From NCBI GenBank assembly GCA_003254925.1, contig QANZ01043739.1:61889-125888 (forward strand): DNA of 64,000 nt, in the 5' to 3' direction. The notes beneath the pieces were generated by a model that saw nothing but the letters and a program-made list of their open reading frames with translations, did no database searches and had not been told where the DNA came from. This DNA is from Chamaecrista fasciculata (lineage: Eukaryota; Streptophyta; Magnoliopsida; Fabales; Fabaceae). The position numbers were made by a program, and so were the translations under genes. Position 1 is the stretch's first letter. Every line of letters begins with the position of its first letter. Below, piece by piece: positions 35,438-45,580 of this stretch.

Positions 35438-36785
35438 GGGTCAGTTCGTTTCCGTTTTTTTTAAAATTTGTTTTGATTATAATCATAGTTTGATTATAAT
35501 CAAAGTTGATTATTTTTGTAGTGGTGTTTGGATGATTGTTGATTATTTGGTGTGAAATTATTAAAATGGGTATGTAATGATTGTCGTAGGTGGATAAAAA
35601 GTAAGGAAATTGATAAATTGTATAGGGGTATAAATGGAAGAAAAAGTTAGAAAAAGTAAGGTGTGATTTGATTATAATAAAAGTGTGTTTGGATGTGATT
35701 GTTGTTTTGAAAAAAAACAAAAATGTTACTGTTTGCCTTGAAAAGCGTGAAATCTTGATTATTTTTGTGAGTAGGTTGGGGGATGTTTTTCCGAATCGGT
35801 GCACCGTTTCATTTTTTGCCTACGAAACGGTGCACCAACAAGGATTAAAGTGTCTTCTACTTGTCGACATTCGGTGCACCAGCGAAGAAAATCGGTGCAC
35901 CGATTCGCATCAGATGAGAGAGAATGTTAAAACTTGTCCGGACCCGAAAAAACAATCCAATTTAGCTTATTTGTCTCATCTCTCGTCACTCTCCCTCTCT
36001 CATCTCTCGTCACTCTCCCTCTCTCTCGTCTTGCAGATGAGAGAGACGCATTCATCAATTAATCAAAGTGGATCCAACCCTTTTGAAAAAGAGGACCATT
36101 TCTTTCTTCGTTTTTATGCACTTGGCATTACAATGTGTTATCTGGAATTGAAATCTTCTGTGTGTTTTCCACTTTCCTTCTTTCTTTACAGAGTAACTTC
36201 GGCCTCTAATCCCGTTGAAATCACAGATTGGTGTATGAAGGTGCTCAAAGATCAAAGCTTGATGAATCACATCTTGCCCTTATTCACAATCATTTGACTG
36301 AGGTTGTAGTCTTGTAGAGAAGAGCAACTGCAGAATCTGATCTAAAGAAGACGAAAACACATTAACCAAATCCAAATCTGATGATATATGTATAACATGC
36401 TGGAGTGTGAAGACAACAACCTCCAAGCTGCTACCGTCGGACGGCGGACAACAAAGGAAGAAAGAGAGAGAGGCGACGGGAGAGAGACGAGAGGGAGAGA
36501 GAACACGAAAGTTTGGCTAAAATATTAGTTTTAGTCCCAAATTATTTTAACAAATTAACAATTTAGCCAAATGTTGAGGTAAATGACTATTTTGTCCTTG
36601 TGATGGGTGATTGATTGTTTTAGAGTATAGGTAATTATAGGTATATGTAAAGGGGTATAAGTGTAATTGAGTGTGTTTGATTATTAAAAATCATGATTAT
36701 AATTGAATCAGGAAAAAAACGTAAACGAACATGTTTATTATGATTATAATCAAAACTATAATCAAAACGGAAACGAACTGGGCCG
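35438..36785. mobile_element. Candidate hAT-like transposon with GATTATAATC subterminal repeats
   Basis: The left end GGGTCAGTTCGTTTCCGTTTT and the right complement GGCCCAGTTCGTTTCCGTTTT agree in 18 of 21 positions. GATTATAATC palindromes recur inside both ends. The 1.35-kb interior holds four GGTGCACC palindromes (35800-35910), CT-rich repeats (35970-36030) and an open stretch with a possible intron at 36040-36300. No transposase is recognisable. No matching 8-bp duplication was found. Confidence 0.5.
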
Positions 36786-37338
36786 TAGTCTTTTACTGAA
36801 AGAAATTAAAACTTAAATTTTGGTATTTGGATATATCATATTTTTGTTTAAATTTGAGAGATTTCATAATAAATACAAAATTCACCTAATAGTTTTTTCA
36901 GCAAGAGTCACATTCAAAACTAATGTCAATATGTTATACTATCATTCTAATTAACTATTTATTAGTTTTTTTTATTAAGCATTATTCAAGATATTCACTA
37001 TTGACAACCATAGATAGTGACTAATTCATTCGCTGCCTTATAGGCACTTGATAAATGAGAAAGATAGCTAGAAGATTTAATGCTACTTCATATTCAAAAC
37101 CAGAAGTTGAATTCCCGATACTTGACTAAGAATAATAAATTTTTACCACTTGACTACACCCGGTGCACATGGATTGGGTTCCGACGGGACCCAGTAATAG
37201 ACGAGTTGAGCGAGATTGGGTCAATCAGGCCCAACCTTTTTTTAAAAAAAAATTGTATTATTTTTTTATTTAAGTCATTTATTTAGTTTATGTATTTTTT
37301 TAACTTGTATTTATTTTTAAAATTATCAATTTTACATG

Positions 37339-37943
37339 TGATAAACTGGAAAATGGCTAGCACTTACCTAGTTCACCGGGATGGGCTGCAAGAGCCAAGT
37401 GTTGAGCAAGAACCTGCAAGAGCTTCACAGGGGGGCCCTGCGAAGTGTACTCCGACGCTCAAGTTAGTAAGAGAGTAATCAGAGAGTAAGAGCATTTCAG
37501 AACGTAAGAAGTAGCTAACCTTGAACTGGTGAGATGGGCTCTATTTATAGAGCAGGGAGGAGAGAGATGGTCAGCGCGCGGGGCGGACCACGTAACTGGA
37601 CACGATCTCCACCAGCGAAGATGGTGGAGACCGAGATTTGCGGAGCAAGGCAATCGTGGGTGATTGCGTGATACATCGCTAGGCGGGCGCCTAGAAACTG
37701 GAGATCGTGGGTATGAGCAAGTCATTAGCCCACGATCCCCCGTAGCGTGGATTGCGGAGCAAGGCAGTCGTGGATGGCCACGTGTCATGTGGGGGACGCG
37801 CGCCAAGACCCGGGATGGATCACGGCCGCCCCTAATTGTGCTTAGGGCGCCCGATTGGCTCGAGAGCGCCTCTGGAGGTGCGGAGGGGAGAAGAGGCCCG
37901 GTGCGAGGGCCGTTTAGGCGTACGCCCAAATAGTGATGTATCA
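37339..37943 (-). repeat. 3' LTR of the gypsy element (complete, 605 bp)
   Basis: On the minus strand it begins TGATACATCACTATTTGGG and ends TTTATCA. A TATA-like CTATAAATAGAG lies on the minus strand near 37540-37552. The adjacent purine tract AAGGAGGGACTTG (minus strand, at 37944-37957) is the expected polypurine primer. Confidence 0.9.
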
Positions 37944-38201
37944 CAAGTCCCTCCTTAAAGAAGTCTACGAGCGCGTTCGTCGTATTGCTCCTTAAGGCGC
38001 GCGGGATGACAGGTTTGGAGAACGTGCGATGGGAGCCGCGCTTGGGCGGTGTCTCCGCGTTGTTGGCGAACGCCCAAAATATGCAGGAGTACGTGTCCCC
38101 CGCGCAGAGGAAAAAGTAGGAATGGCGGCCTTCCATGGGAAAACGGAAAGTCAGTGGATTATGGCGGGCGGCCAGGAGGTAGGTAGGGTTGTCTTGTCAA
38201 A

Positions 38202-38280
38202 GACACGTGTCGCTACCCATGGGGCTGAATTTTGAAAATTCAGAAACGCCTCGTATGCCGCGCTTGGGAGGGTATAAAAG
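38202..38280 (+). promoter_or_regulatory. Promoter of the antisense gene inside the gypsy element
   Basis: A 10-bp palindrome GACACGTGTC (G-box core, 38202-38211) lies about 60 bp upstream of a TATA box, GGTATAAAAGG, with TATAAAAG at 38273-38280. Transcription would start near 38300-38315. This is a textbook plant Pol II core promoter, on the strand opposite to pol and about 330 bp inside the 3' LTR. Confidence 0.6.
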
Positions 38281-38439
38281 GGCCAAAGAAAGCGTCTTTT
38301 GCACTTTTGCCTACCACAGCGGCTTGAGGAGAGAGAAAAGAGAAAAAAGAAGAGTTCAGTCGCCGGAGTTGTCGAATCGTCGTCGGAAAGCAGAGAGTTG
38401 TGATCGTGAAGGGGAATCGTTCGAGCGAAGAACTTTCTG

Positions 38440-38810
38440 GTGAGTCTTTTCTGTCGATTCTGGAATGTGTTTGCTGGGTTAGGGTTTGTTTTTGTGAGGC
38501 AATATGCGTTTTCGTTTCTGGTTGTTGGTGAGGCCGTCGTGGGTGACGGCGGAAATGGGTTGGTTGTCTGAAAAGAGTGGTGGTCATTCGCTGTAGGGTG
38601 TGAGTTTGTGAGCGAGAGGCAGCGAAAAATGGGTGTGGGTAGGGATGAGTTTCTGGGTTTTCTGGGTTTTCTGGGGTGGTTGTTCATCGTGTTCATACCC
38701 TCTGATGAAGGAATGTTTGGGGTTTTCTGGGTTTGTGGGGCGGGCGTCGCACTTGAGTGAGCCGGGCGGCAGCTGTACGGTCATGATGACACGTGTTTCC
38801 TTGTTTGCAG
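38440..38810 (+). other. Probable 5'-UTR intron of the antisense gene
   Basis: Donor TTTCTG|GTGAGTC at 38440 and acceptor TTGTTTGCAG at 38810 bound a T/G-rich 371-bp stretch. The first in-context ATG (GACCATGG, 38932) follows in the next exon. Confidence 0.5.
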
Positions 38811-38931
38811 GGTACCAAGAGTTTGGGAGTTGAGCATCAGGGCGAGCGCCTCAAGCTATTCATCCATCAGCCAAGTTTCCAGGTACCTACTAATTCTGTG
38901 ATCTTTGAATTTCTGGCGATCATTAGAGACC

Positions 38932-41542
38932 ATGGTGGTCATTAGGGAGTTGGAAGAGGGTGAGGAACTGAGTAGAGTTAGTAGTTTGACTACACAGGGC
39001 GGTAGCTCTGTAGATTTGGAAGAGGTTCGTCGTTCGCTAGACGAAGTGGTGCGGCGGGCGGCTGAGTTGCTAGAGAGGAGGATAAGCGACAGGGCGGGCG
39101 CGCAGAGTGTTTACAGAGGGAGTATGGATTTGGTGGTCTTGGACCCATCAAACATGGAACGCGATCCGTCAAACGTGTCGGAGGAGCAGGTGCTGGAGCT
39201 CTCCGACCGTGAAGAGGAAGAGCCAGCAATGCTGAGGGGAGAACCAACTGGCCCTCTGAGTGGATCGGCGGCCGAGGGGGAACGCCTTATCATGGCTCGT
39301 GACGAGGTGGCGTGGGATGCCGTAGAGGGGTTTGGGAACCCGGAAGTTAGGGCGACCACTGGGCCGCCAGCAGAGCCTTCAAAATTTGCCACCGATGAGG
39401 ATTTGGAGGCAGCCCAGGAGACGTATTTTGGGCCAGGTTCCGGTCGGGAAGCGAGTGGCATGGCCGTCGGCGTGTGGGACGGCAACAATTCCATATGGTG
39501 GACTCATCGGCGGGGGTTCATCGTACACGAAATATTGCTGCGGGAATGTGATTCCGACATGCCGTTTACGGAATTTGAGATGGAGGTGCTGAATCACCTC
39601 AACTGCTGTCCAGCGCAGCTGGTGGCGAACGCCTGGAGGAGCATAAAATTTTTGCAATATGCTGCGTGGACAGTGGGCAGGGAGCTCACAGTGAAGTTAT
39701 TCTTGTACTGGTTTGCTGTGAAGCTTGGGGACAACGGGCGGGTGAACATCTAGAGGAAGGGGGTGCTCTACCTGGGTTTTCGGCCAGTATAAGCAACTGG
39801 AAAAATTGGAAGGATAGATACTTCCCCCTAGTGCACAATGATGTGGAGCGCCCGTGGTGAGTGAGGGAGGAGGATGACCGCCCGTTCTTTCCGGTGGCGT
39901 GGTCGGACGCCATCACGGGGATTAGCCCTATTAAGAGAGGGCATCTGAGCGAGGAGGAGCGGCGGACGGATAGGCTGCTAACCTCGTTTTACAAAAATTA
40001 TGAACAAACATGTAATATTTTGACTAACATTTGCTTTCCTTTCTTATGTATGATTTGGTTGTTTGGGCTGCGTCTAACGAGTTTGTTATTGGTTTTGCAG
40101 CAATGACAGAGGCGCAAAGGAGATCTGATATCCAGGGCGCCGGGAGCTCAGCTGCGGCTGGCCGGGCGGAGAGGAGTGGCAAGCCGGGAAGGGCTCAGGG
40201 CAGGGCCACGGGGGGCATGAGGGCGCCACCAGTTGCGCCAGGCGGGAGACCAAGGGGGTCGGGCCCTTCGTCTCGTGCTCCCACGGCTTCCGGGGGCGCG
40301 GGGCAGGCGTCGGCGAGCCCAGCGAGAAGGAGAGCCGGGCCACCAGTGTTGGCACCTGGTGGGATGAGGCAGGCGGGGGGCCCGTCAGAGCGGGGGAGGA
40401 GGCCTGATGGGAGAGGGAAAGGTCCGGCCGAGAGGGAGGAGCCGCCGACAAAGAGGGCGCGCGTTGTCCGCCCAGCAGATCCCGGGGAGTTTATCCACTG
40501 GGATGATGAAGAGCTGGATAGGTTCATCAAGGCGAGCCATCCGGATGGCGATGGGCCGAGCAACCCGCGGATGGAGATGCCGGACGCCCGGCGGGTGAAT
40601 GAGAATGGGGAAGCTGAGTTCCCCTATCTGCTGTCGCGACCATTCAGCGGGCGATTTTCTGGAATAGCCTCTGTCCAATCCCTCTACTCCAATGGTACCT
40701 ACGAGTGGCATGACACTCTGGTGGCTGATGCCTACAAGCGGCCGCCAGCAGACTATGCGGCAGCGTTCGGTATGATGGCGTCCGTGGCTAGTCACGCGGT
40801 GCAGAAACTGTCGCACAACCTGGCCAAGGAGGTAGCCCGCCTGAGGGAGGATGCCAGAGCGGCTGGCGGGGCTGAGCAGCTGAAGGCACTGGAAGCTGCC
40901 AGGGACAAGGCGGTGGTGGAGGCTCAGGCGGGGCGGGCCCAAATGAAGAAGCTGGAAGAAGAGAAGAAGAGGGAGAGGGAGAGGAGGAAGAAGGCAGACC
41001 AGGAGGCTGCGGAGGCGGTCCGGGAGGCGGGTGTGCAGCGGGGAGAAGCTGCGGCCGCCAGGGCAGAGTTGGAGGCGTACCAGGCGGGGGAGGCCCAGAG
41101 AATAGAGCGCGCGCGCCGAGATGAACGCCGCCAGTGGTATTGGTTCTACATCCAAGCCACGTCACGAGGTTTCGAGAACTGCCGAAAACAGTTGAACTTC
41201 TTGAACCCAGGGCTGAACGAGGCGGGCATCGACTACACCTTTGAGGTGTTGCCTGACGGACGAGGCGGGGAGGAAATCCGTATGCGCGCGGATGATGATG
41301 AGCCTGGAGAACCAATGCCCGACCTGCCGGAAGACTGGACCATCCATGCGCTAGAGGTGCAGGAGGGGCGGTCCCCTCTCAGACCAGGGGATGACGGTTA
41401 TGTTCCTCCGGCGGACGTCCAGAGCACCGCGGGCAATGAGCCAGACGCGGAACAAACGATGATAATCCCGGACAGTGGGGGTGCCGAAGGCAGTGGCGAG
41501 CACGCTCCGGGAGATGGCGGGCCGGTGATTCTGGACGATTAG
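38932..41542 (+). pseudogene. Antisense gene of the gypsy element: basic / coiled-coil / acidic protein, first exon damaged
   Basis: Exon A (38932-40011) starts GACCATGG and encodes an acidic, heptad-like N-terminus. It then has a domain with EFEMEVLNHLNCCPAQL..AWRS, LFLYWFAVKLG, SNWKNWKDRYFPLV and RPFFPVAW. This resembles the 'putative gypsy type transposon' domain PF04195 (from memory). Exon A carries a TAG at 39751, a one-base loss near 39775 and a TGA at 39858. The TGA overlaps a good donor (GTG|GTGAGT), so alternative splicing is possible. An intron (40012-40100, ending TTTTGCAG) leads in phase to exon B (40101-41542). Exon B is intact: a Gly/Arg/Pro-rich basic region (about 40103-40480), a conserved middle, a strong Lys/Glu coiled coil (about 40830-41110), an aromatic patch (QWYWFYIQATSRGF) and an acidic tail. 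A poly(A) signal AATAAA lies at 42040. Function unknown. Confidence 0.7.
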
Positions 41543-42166
41543 AGCGTCCTGGATTTGTAATTGCTGGGGAGTGTTCCCCATTTTGGATTTGCACTGGGCG
41601 TGTGTGCCCTTTCTCTTCTTTTTTTTTTTATGTTGAATTTGTATGGGGCGGGTGTGCCCCTTTTGATAGATTTGATGGCCATTTGGCCAAAATTAATGCA
41701 GGCCGTAAGGCCATTTACAATTGTTGCGATATTTATAACTGCTGTTATGTTGTATCTGTTGTGTTTGATATTTGCGCAAGTGTATGTATGTGGGTGTGTG
41801 TCCGCCCAACTGAGTTGGCGATCGGACTTGTGGGCTAGCCAGCCACGAGGTAAGAGACCAGCATGGCGTATGAGCAACTTCTCGGCTCATGGGCGCGTGG
41901 AGCGCCAGAAAGAAAGCGTATGGAGGCGTCCCTCCTGCCTCCGTGCTCTTCATTGGAGCGAATATTACGTGTAGTAAGTTGTGGGTTAGGCTGTGCCTAA
42001 GTAAGAGTAATCGAAGCAAACACGAATGTAAATGAATCGAATAAATTGAAAAGAATGCCATAATTATATTGATGTAATGTACTGGCAATCGTTACATAAA
42101 ATGAGTAATTGCTTCACGTAAAAGTGTACAAGAGATGACATAAATGCGAAAAATACATAAATGAAA

Positions 42167-43964
42167 TCAAAGCGTGATATTGTTGACCGTGCGGTCGAGA
42201 TACTTTCTGAAGCTCGCGACATTCCATGTGTTTGGCAGACGGCGGCCGTCCAAAGTAGAGAGTATGTACGCGCCACCAGGGATAACCCTGGTGACTCGGT
42301 ATGGACCTTCCCAGTTGGGATGGAGCTTGCCGTGCGAGCGGTTCAGGCGGTCGTTGGCCACATCGCGGAGAACGAGGTCGCCAACGTCAAAGGATCGGTG
42401 TTTGACCCTTTTATTGAAGTACTTGGTCATGCGCTCTTTGTAGGCGGCCTGGCGGATGCTGGCGATTTCGCACACCTCCTCAAGTTCGTCTAGAGCTATC
42501 GCTCGACAACCTCGGTTTGCCTCCTCATTGTAGTATAAGACCCTGTCGGAGAGAAAGGCGGTCTCAGCTGGAATCATGGCGGGCGACCCGTAGGTAAGGG
42601 TGTAAGGTGCCTCGCCTGTGGACTCTTGAGGAGTGATACGGTAAGACCAGAGAACGGTTGGGAGCTCGTCCGCCCAACGGCCTTTGGCATTGTCGAGTCT
42701 GCGCTTCAACCCATTCAGGATGATGCGGTTGGCGAGCTCGGTTTGGCCGTTGGTCGAGGGATGCTCGACTGAAGTGTTACCGAGGGAGATGTCATACTGG
42801 GCGCAGAAATCGCGGAAGGATTCACTGATGAATTGGCGGCCGTTGTCGCTGATGATTCGGTACGGGACGCCAAAACGTGACAGTATGTTCTGCAAGACGA
42901 ATGTTTTCATCTGGGCAGAGCTAATTGACTTTACTGGTTCGGCCTTGATCCATTTTGTGAAAAGGTCATTGCGACAATAAGGAACCGGCGCTGGCCTGTG
43001 GCGGTCGGGAATGGCCCGAGGATGTCGATCCCCCAAACGTCAAAGGGCCAAGGGGATTCCATTGGGCGCATGTCTTCACCCGGAATGTGAATGCGGTTAG
43101 CGTGCTCTTGGCACTTTTTGCAGGTTTTTACCAGTGCTGTGGCGTCCCGTATGATCGTGGGCCAGTAGTACCCCGAGATAAGCACTTTGCGTTTGAGTGC
43201 GGGCGCCGCTTGGTGTGAACCGCAGAGTCCTTCGTGGAGTTCCTCGAGAATGAGGCGGGCGTCGTTTGGCCCGACGCATCTGAGGCAGGGCATGGAGTGA
43301 CCTCGTCGATAAAGATCATTCCCCCAGAGGAAGTAGTGCGCAGCCCGGCGCACCACCTTTCGAGCCTCGTTTCTGTCTGACGGGAGGGTGCCATCCCGGA
43401 TGTAGGACATGATGGGCGTTCGCCAATCAGCCATTGTTGAGATAGCAAGGACCATGGGGCCCTCGATTGATGGGCGCTCTAAGGTGGTGCGGATGATAGA
43501 GGAGCGACTCCGAGCATCTGGCTTAGAAGCCAGTTTGGCTAAGGCGTCCGCTCTAGTGTTCTTAGAACGCAAGATGTGTGAGAACTGGGCGGCCCGGATA
43601 TGATGGCGAAGGATGTACTTGGCTTTTTCCACGTACTTGAGGATGGTGGGCTCCTTGGCCTCGAAGTCTCCCTTCATGTGACCAACCACCAGTTGGGAGT
43701 CACTATAGACGTGGATGTCCTGGGCGCCCATGCCCACGGCAAGCTCGAGGGCTGCGATGAGCGCCTCGTACTCGGCCTGATTGTTCGTGGCCGGGAAGCG
43801 TATGTCGATGGCCTGCTCGATACTGTAACCATCAGGGGATTCAACAATCACTCCCGCGCCACGGAGTTTGGCGGATGAGGCCCCATCGATGTAGAGGTTC
43901 CACACGATGGGGGTAGGATTGGCGGGCGTCATCTCTGCGACAAAGCCAGCCAAAGCCTGGCCTT
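42167..43964 (-). pseudogene. Gypsy pol: second RNase H and integrase, one frameshift
   Basis: Minus strand. The RNase H-like domain shows NLYIDGASSAKLRGAG, NQAEYEALIAALELA and YSDSQLVVGHMKG. A zinc finger follows (H..H, then CKKCQEH). The integrase core has DVWGIDILGPFP, ISDNGRQF and NGQTELANR, supplying D, D and E. A C-terminal domain (FDVGDLVLR, LHPNWEGPYRV) ends at 42167. A one-base deletion near 42975, between RRFLIVA and FTKWIKAEP, splits the frame. The upstream border is the TGA at 43968. Its 3' end faces the 3' end of the antisense gene. Confidence 0.88.
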
Positions 43965-45126
43965 TGATGACGCGTCATGGTTTGAAGGTCAAGCCGAATT
44001 CGGAGAGTTCGATCGACCAATTGACCAGGCGGCCCGCGATGTCGGGCTGGTGGATGATCTGCCTCATAGGGCGGTCGGTGCGGACGATGATCACGTACTG
44101 TTGATAATATGGGCGCAACTTCCTTGTGGAAACAAGGAGGGCGTACACTAGCTTTTCGAGTAGGTGATATCGTGTCTCAGCGCCCGTGAGGACTTTGCTG
44201 GAAAAGTAAATGGGGCGTTGCTCGTCCTTTTCCTCGATGATCAGGACGGAGCTGACTGCCACATCGGTTGCAGCCAAGTAAACGTAGATAGGCTTGCCGG
44301 GCATAGGAGTGGTGAGAATAGGCGGCCTGCTCAGGTACGCCTTCAATTGCTGGAACGCCTCTTCACATTCGGCTGTCCATGTGAAGTTCTTCCCTCCTTT
44401 AAGAGTTTTAAAGAAGGGTAAGCACCAGTCGCCTGATCTTGCCAAAAAGCGGTGGAGCGCCGCTATGCGCCTGTTGAGGCGTTGTACTTCCTTCAACGTC
44501 TTTGGGGACGCCATGTCGATAATGGCCTGGCACTGGTCCGGGTTGGCCTCTACCCCACGTTGGGAAATCATGAAGCCTAGGAACTTGCCCCCGGCGACCC
44601 CGAAAGCGCACTTGGCGGGGTTGAGTCGCAATCGGTAGTGGCGGAGGATCTGGAAGATTTCCTGTAGGTCATCCAGGTGGTCGCCACCAGCCTTCGTTTT
44701 GACGACCATGTCGTCAACGTAGACTTCGATGTTTTTACCGATGTTGTCCTGGAAGAACTTGTCCATCATACGCTGGTACGTGGCGCCCGCGTTCTTCAGG
44801 CCGAAGGGCATGACGTTGTAACAGTAGATGCCCTGTTCAGTGATGAAGGCCGTCTTGTCGACGTCCTTGGGGTTCATCTTGATCTGATTGTATCCGGAAA
44901 AAGCATCAAGGAAGCTCAAGGTGGCGTACCCGCAGGTGTTGTCCACCAACTTATCGATGCTGGGGAGTGGGTGAAGGTCCTTGGGGGTCGCCTTGTTGAG
45001 GTCCGTGAAATCCACGCACATCCGCCATTTGCCGTTGGGCTTGGGGACAAGGACGACGTTGGACAGCCAGGTGGGGTACTTGGTTTCCCGGATGAACCCG
45101 GCCGCCAGCAATTTGTTAACTTCGTC
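43965..45126 (-). pseudogene. Gypsy pol: reverse transcriptase and RNase H, N-terminus deleted
   Basis: Minus strand, starting abruptly at the LTR junction with DEVNKLLAAGFIRETKYPTW. Conserved pieces are VLVPKPNGKWRMCVDFTDLN, FSGYNQI, the catalytic VYVDDMVVKT, FLGFMISQRGVEANP and an RNase H (NFTWTAECEEAFQQLK, AVSSVLIIEEKDEQRPIYF). The frame ends at a TGA where family members keep an Arg codon (FKP then RVIKGQA), so a single C-to-T change explains the stop. Protease and the RT start are missing. The open frame continues into the LTR by chance. Confidence 0.88.
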
Positions 45127-45575
45127 TTTCAGAACGTAAGAAGTAGCTAACCTTGAACTGGTGAGATGGGCTCTATTTATAGAGCAGGGAGGAGAGAGGT
45201 GGTCAGCGCGCGGGGCGGACCACGTAACTGGGCACGATCTCCACCAGCGAAGATGGTGGAGACCGAGATTTGCGGAGCAAGGCAATCGTGGGTGATTGCG
45301 TGATGCGTCGCTAGGCGGGCGCCTAGAAACTGGAGATCGTGGGTATGAGCAAGTCATTAGCCCACGATCCCCCGTAGCGTGGATTGCGGAGCAAGGCAGT
45401 CGTGGATGGCCACGTGTCATGTGGGGGACGCGCGCCAAGACCCGGGATGGATCACGGCCGCTCCTAATTGTGCTTAGGGCGCCCGATTGGCTCGAGAGCG
45501 CCTCTGGAGGTGCGGAGGGGAGAAGAGGCCCGGTGCGAGGGCCGTTTAGGCGTACGCCCAAATAGTGATGTATCA
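45127..45575 (-). repeat. 5' LTR of the gypsy element (truncated, 449 bp)
   Basis: It matches 37495-37943 with five differences. The inner 156 bp of the LTR (the U5 side) and the primer-binding site are absent. Confidence 0.92.
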
Positions 45576-45580
45576 ACATG

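Larger units (their letters stand above)
37339..45575 (-). mobile_element. Ty3/gypsy retrotransposon, Tat-like lineage, with convergent antisense gene and deleted gag
   Basis: Flanked by the 5-bp duplication ACATG (37334-37338, 45576-45580); outer LTR ends TGATA/TATCA. On the minus strand the remaining order is partial 5' LTR, RT, RNase H, a second RNase H, integrase, a long 3' region and 3' LTR. RT before integrase means Ty3/gypsy. The second RNase H-like domain and the large antisense ORF near the 3' LTR point to the Tat lineage (family knowledge). Gag, protease, primer-binding site, the start of RT and the inner 150 bp of the 5' LTR are gone. They were removed in one step: the junction at 45127-45136 falls in TTTCAGAACG, which also occurs in the intact LTR at 37495. 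The shared 449 bp of LTR differ at five positions, all transitions, so the insertion is recent. Confidence 0.92.

Noticed and set aside
40086..41600. Several long minus-strand ORFs opposite the gypsy antisense exon B
   Set aside because: They mirror a GC-rich coding exon; composition is low-complexity Pro/Ser and none matches a domain.
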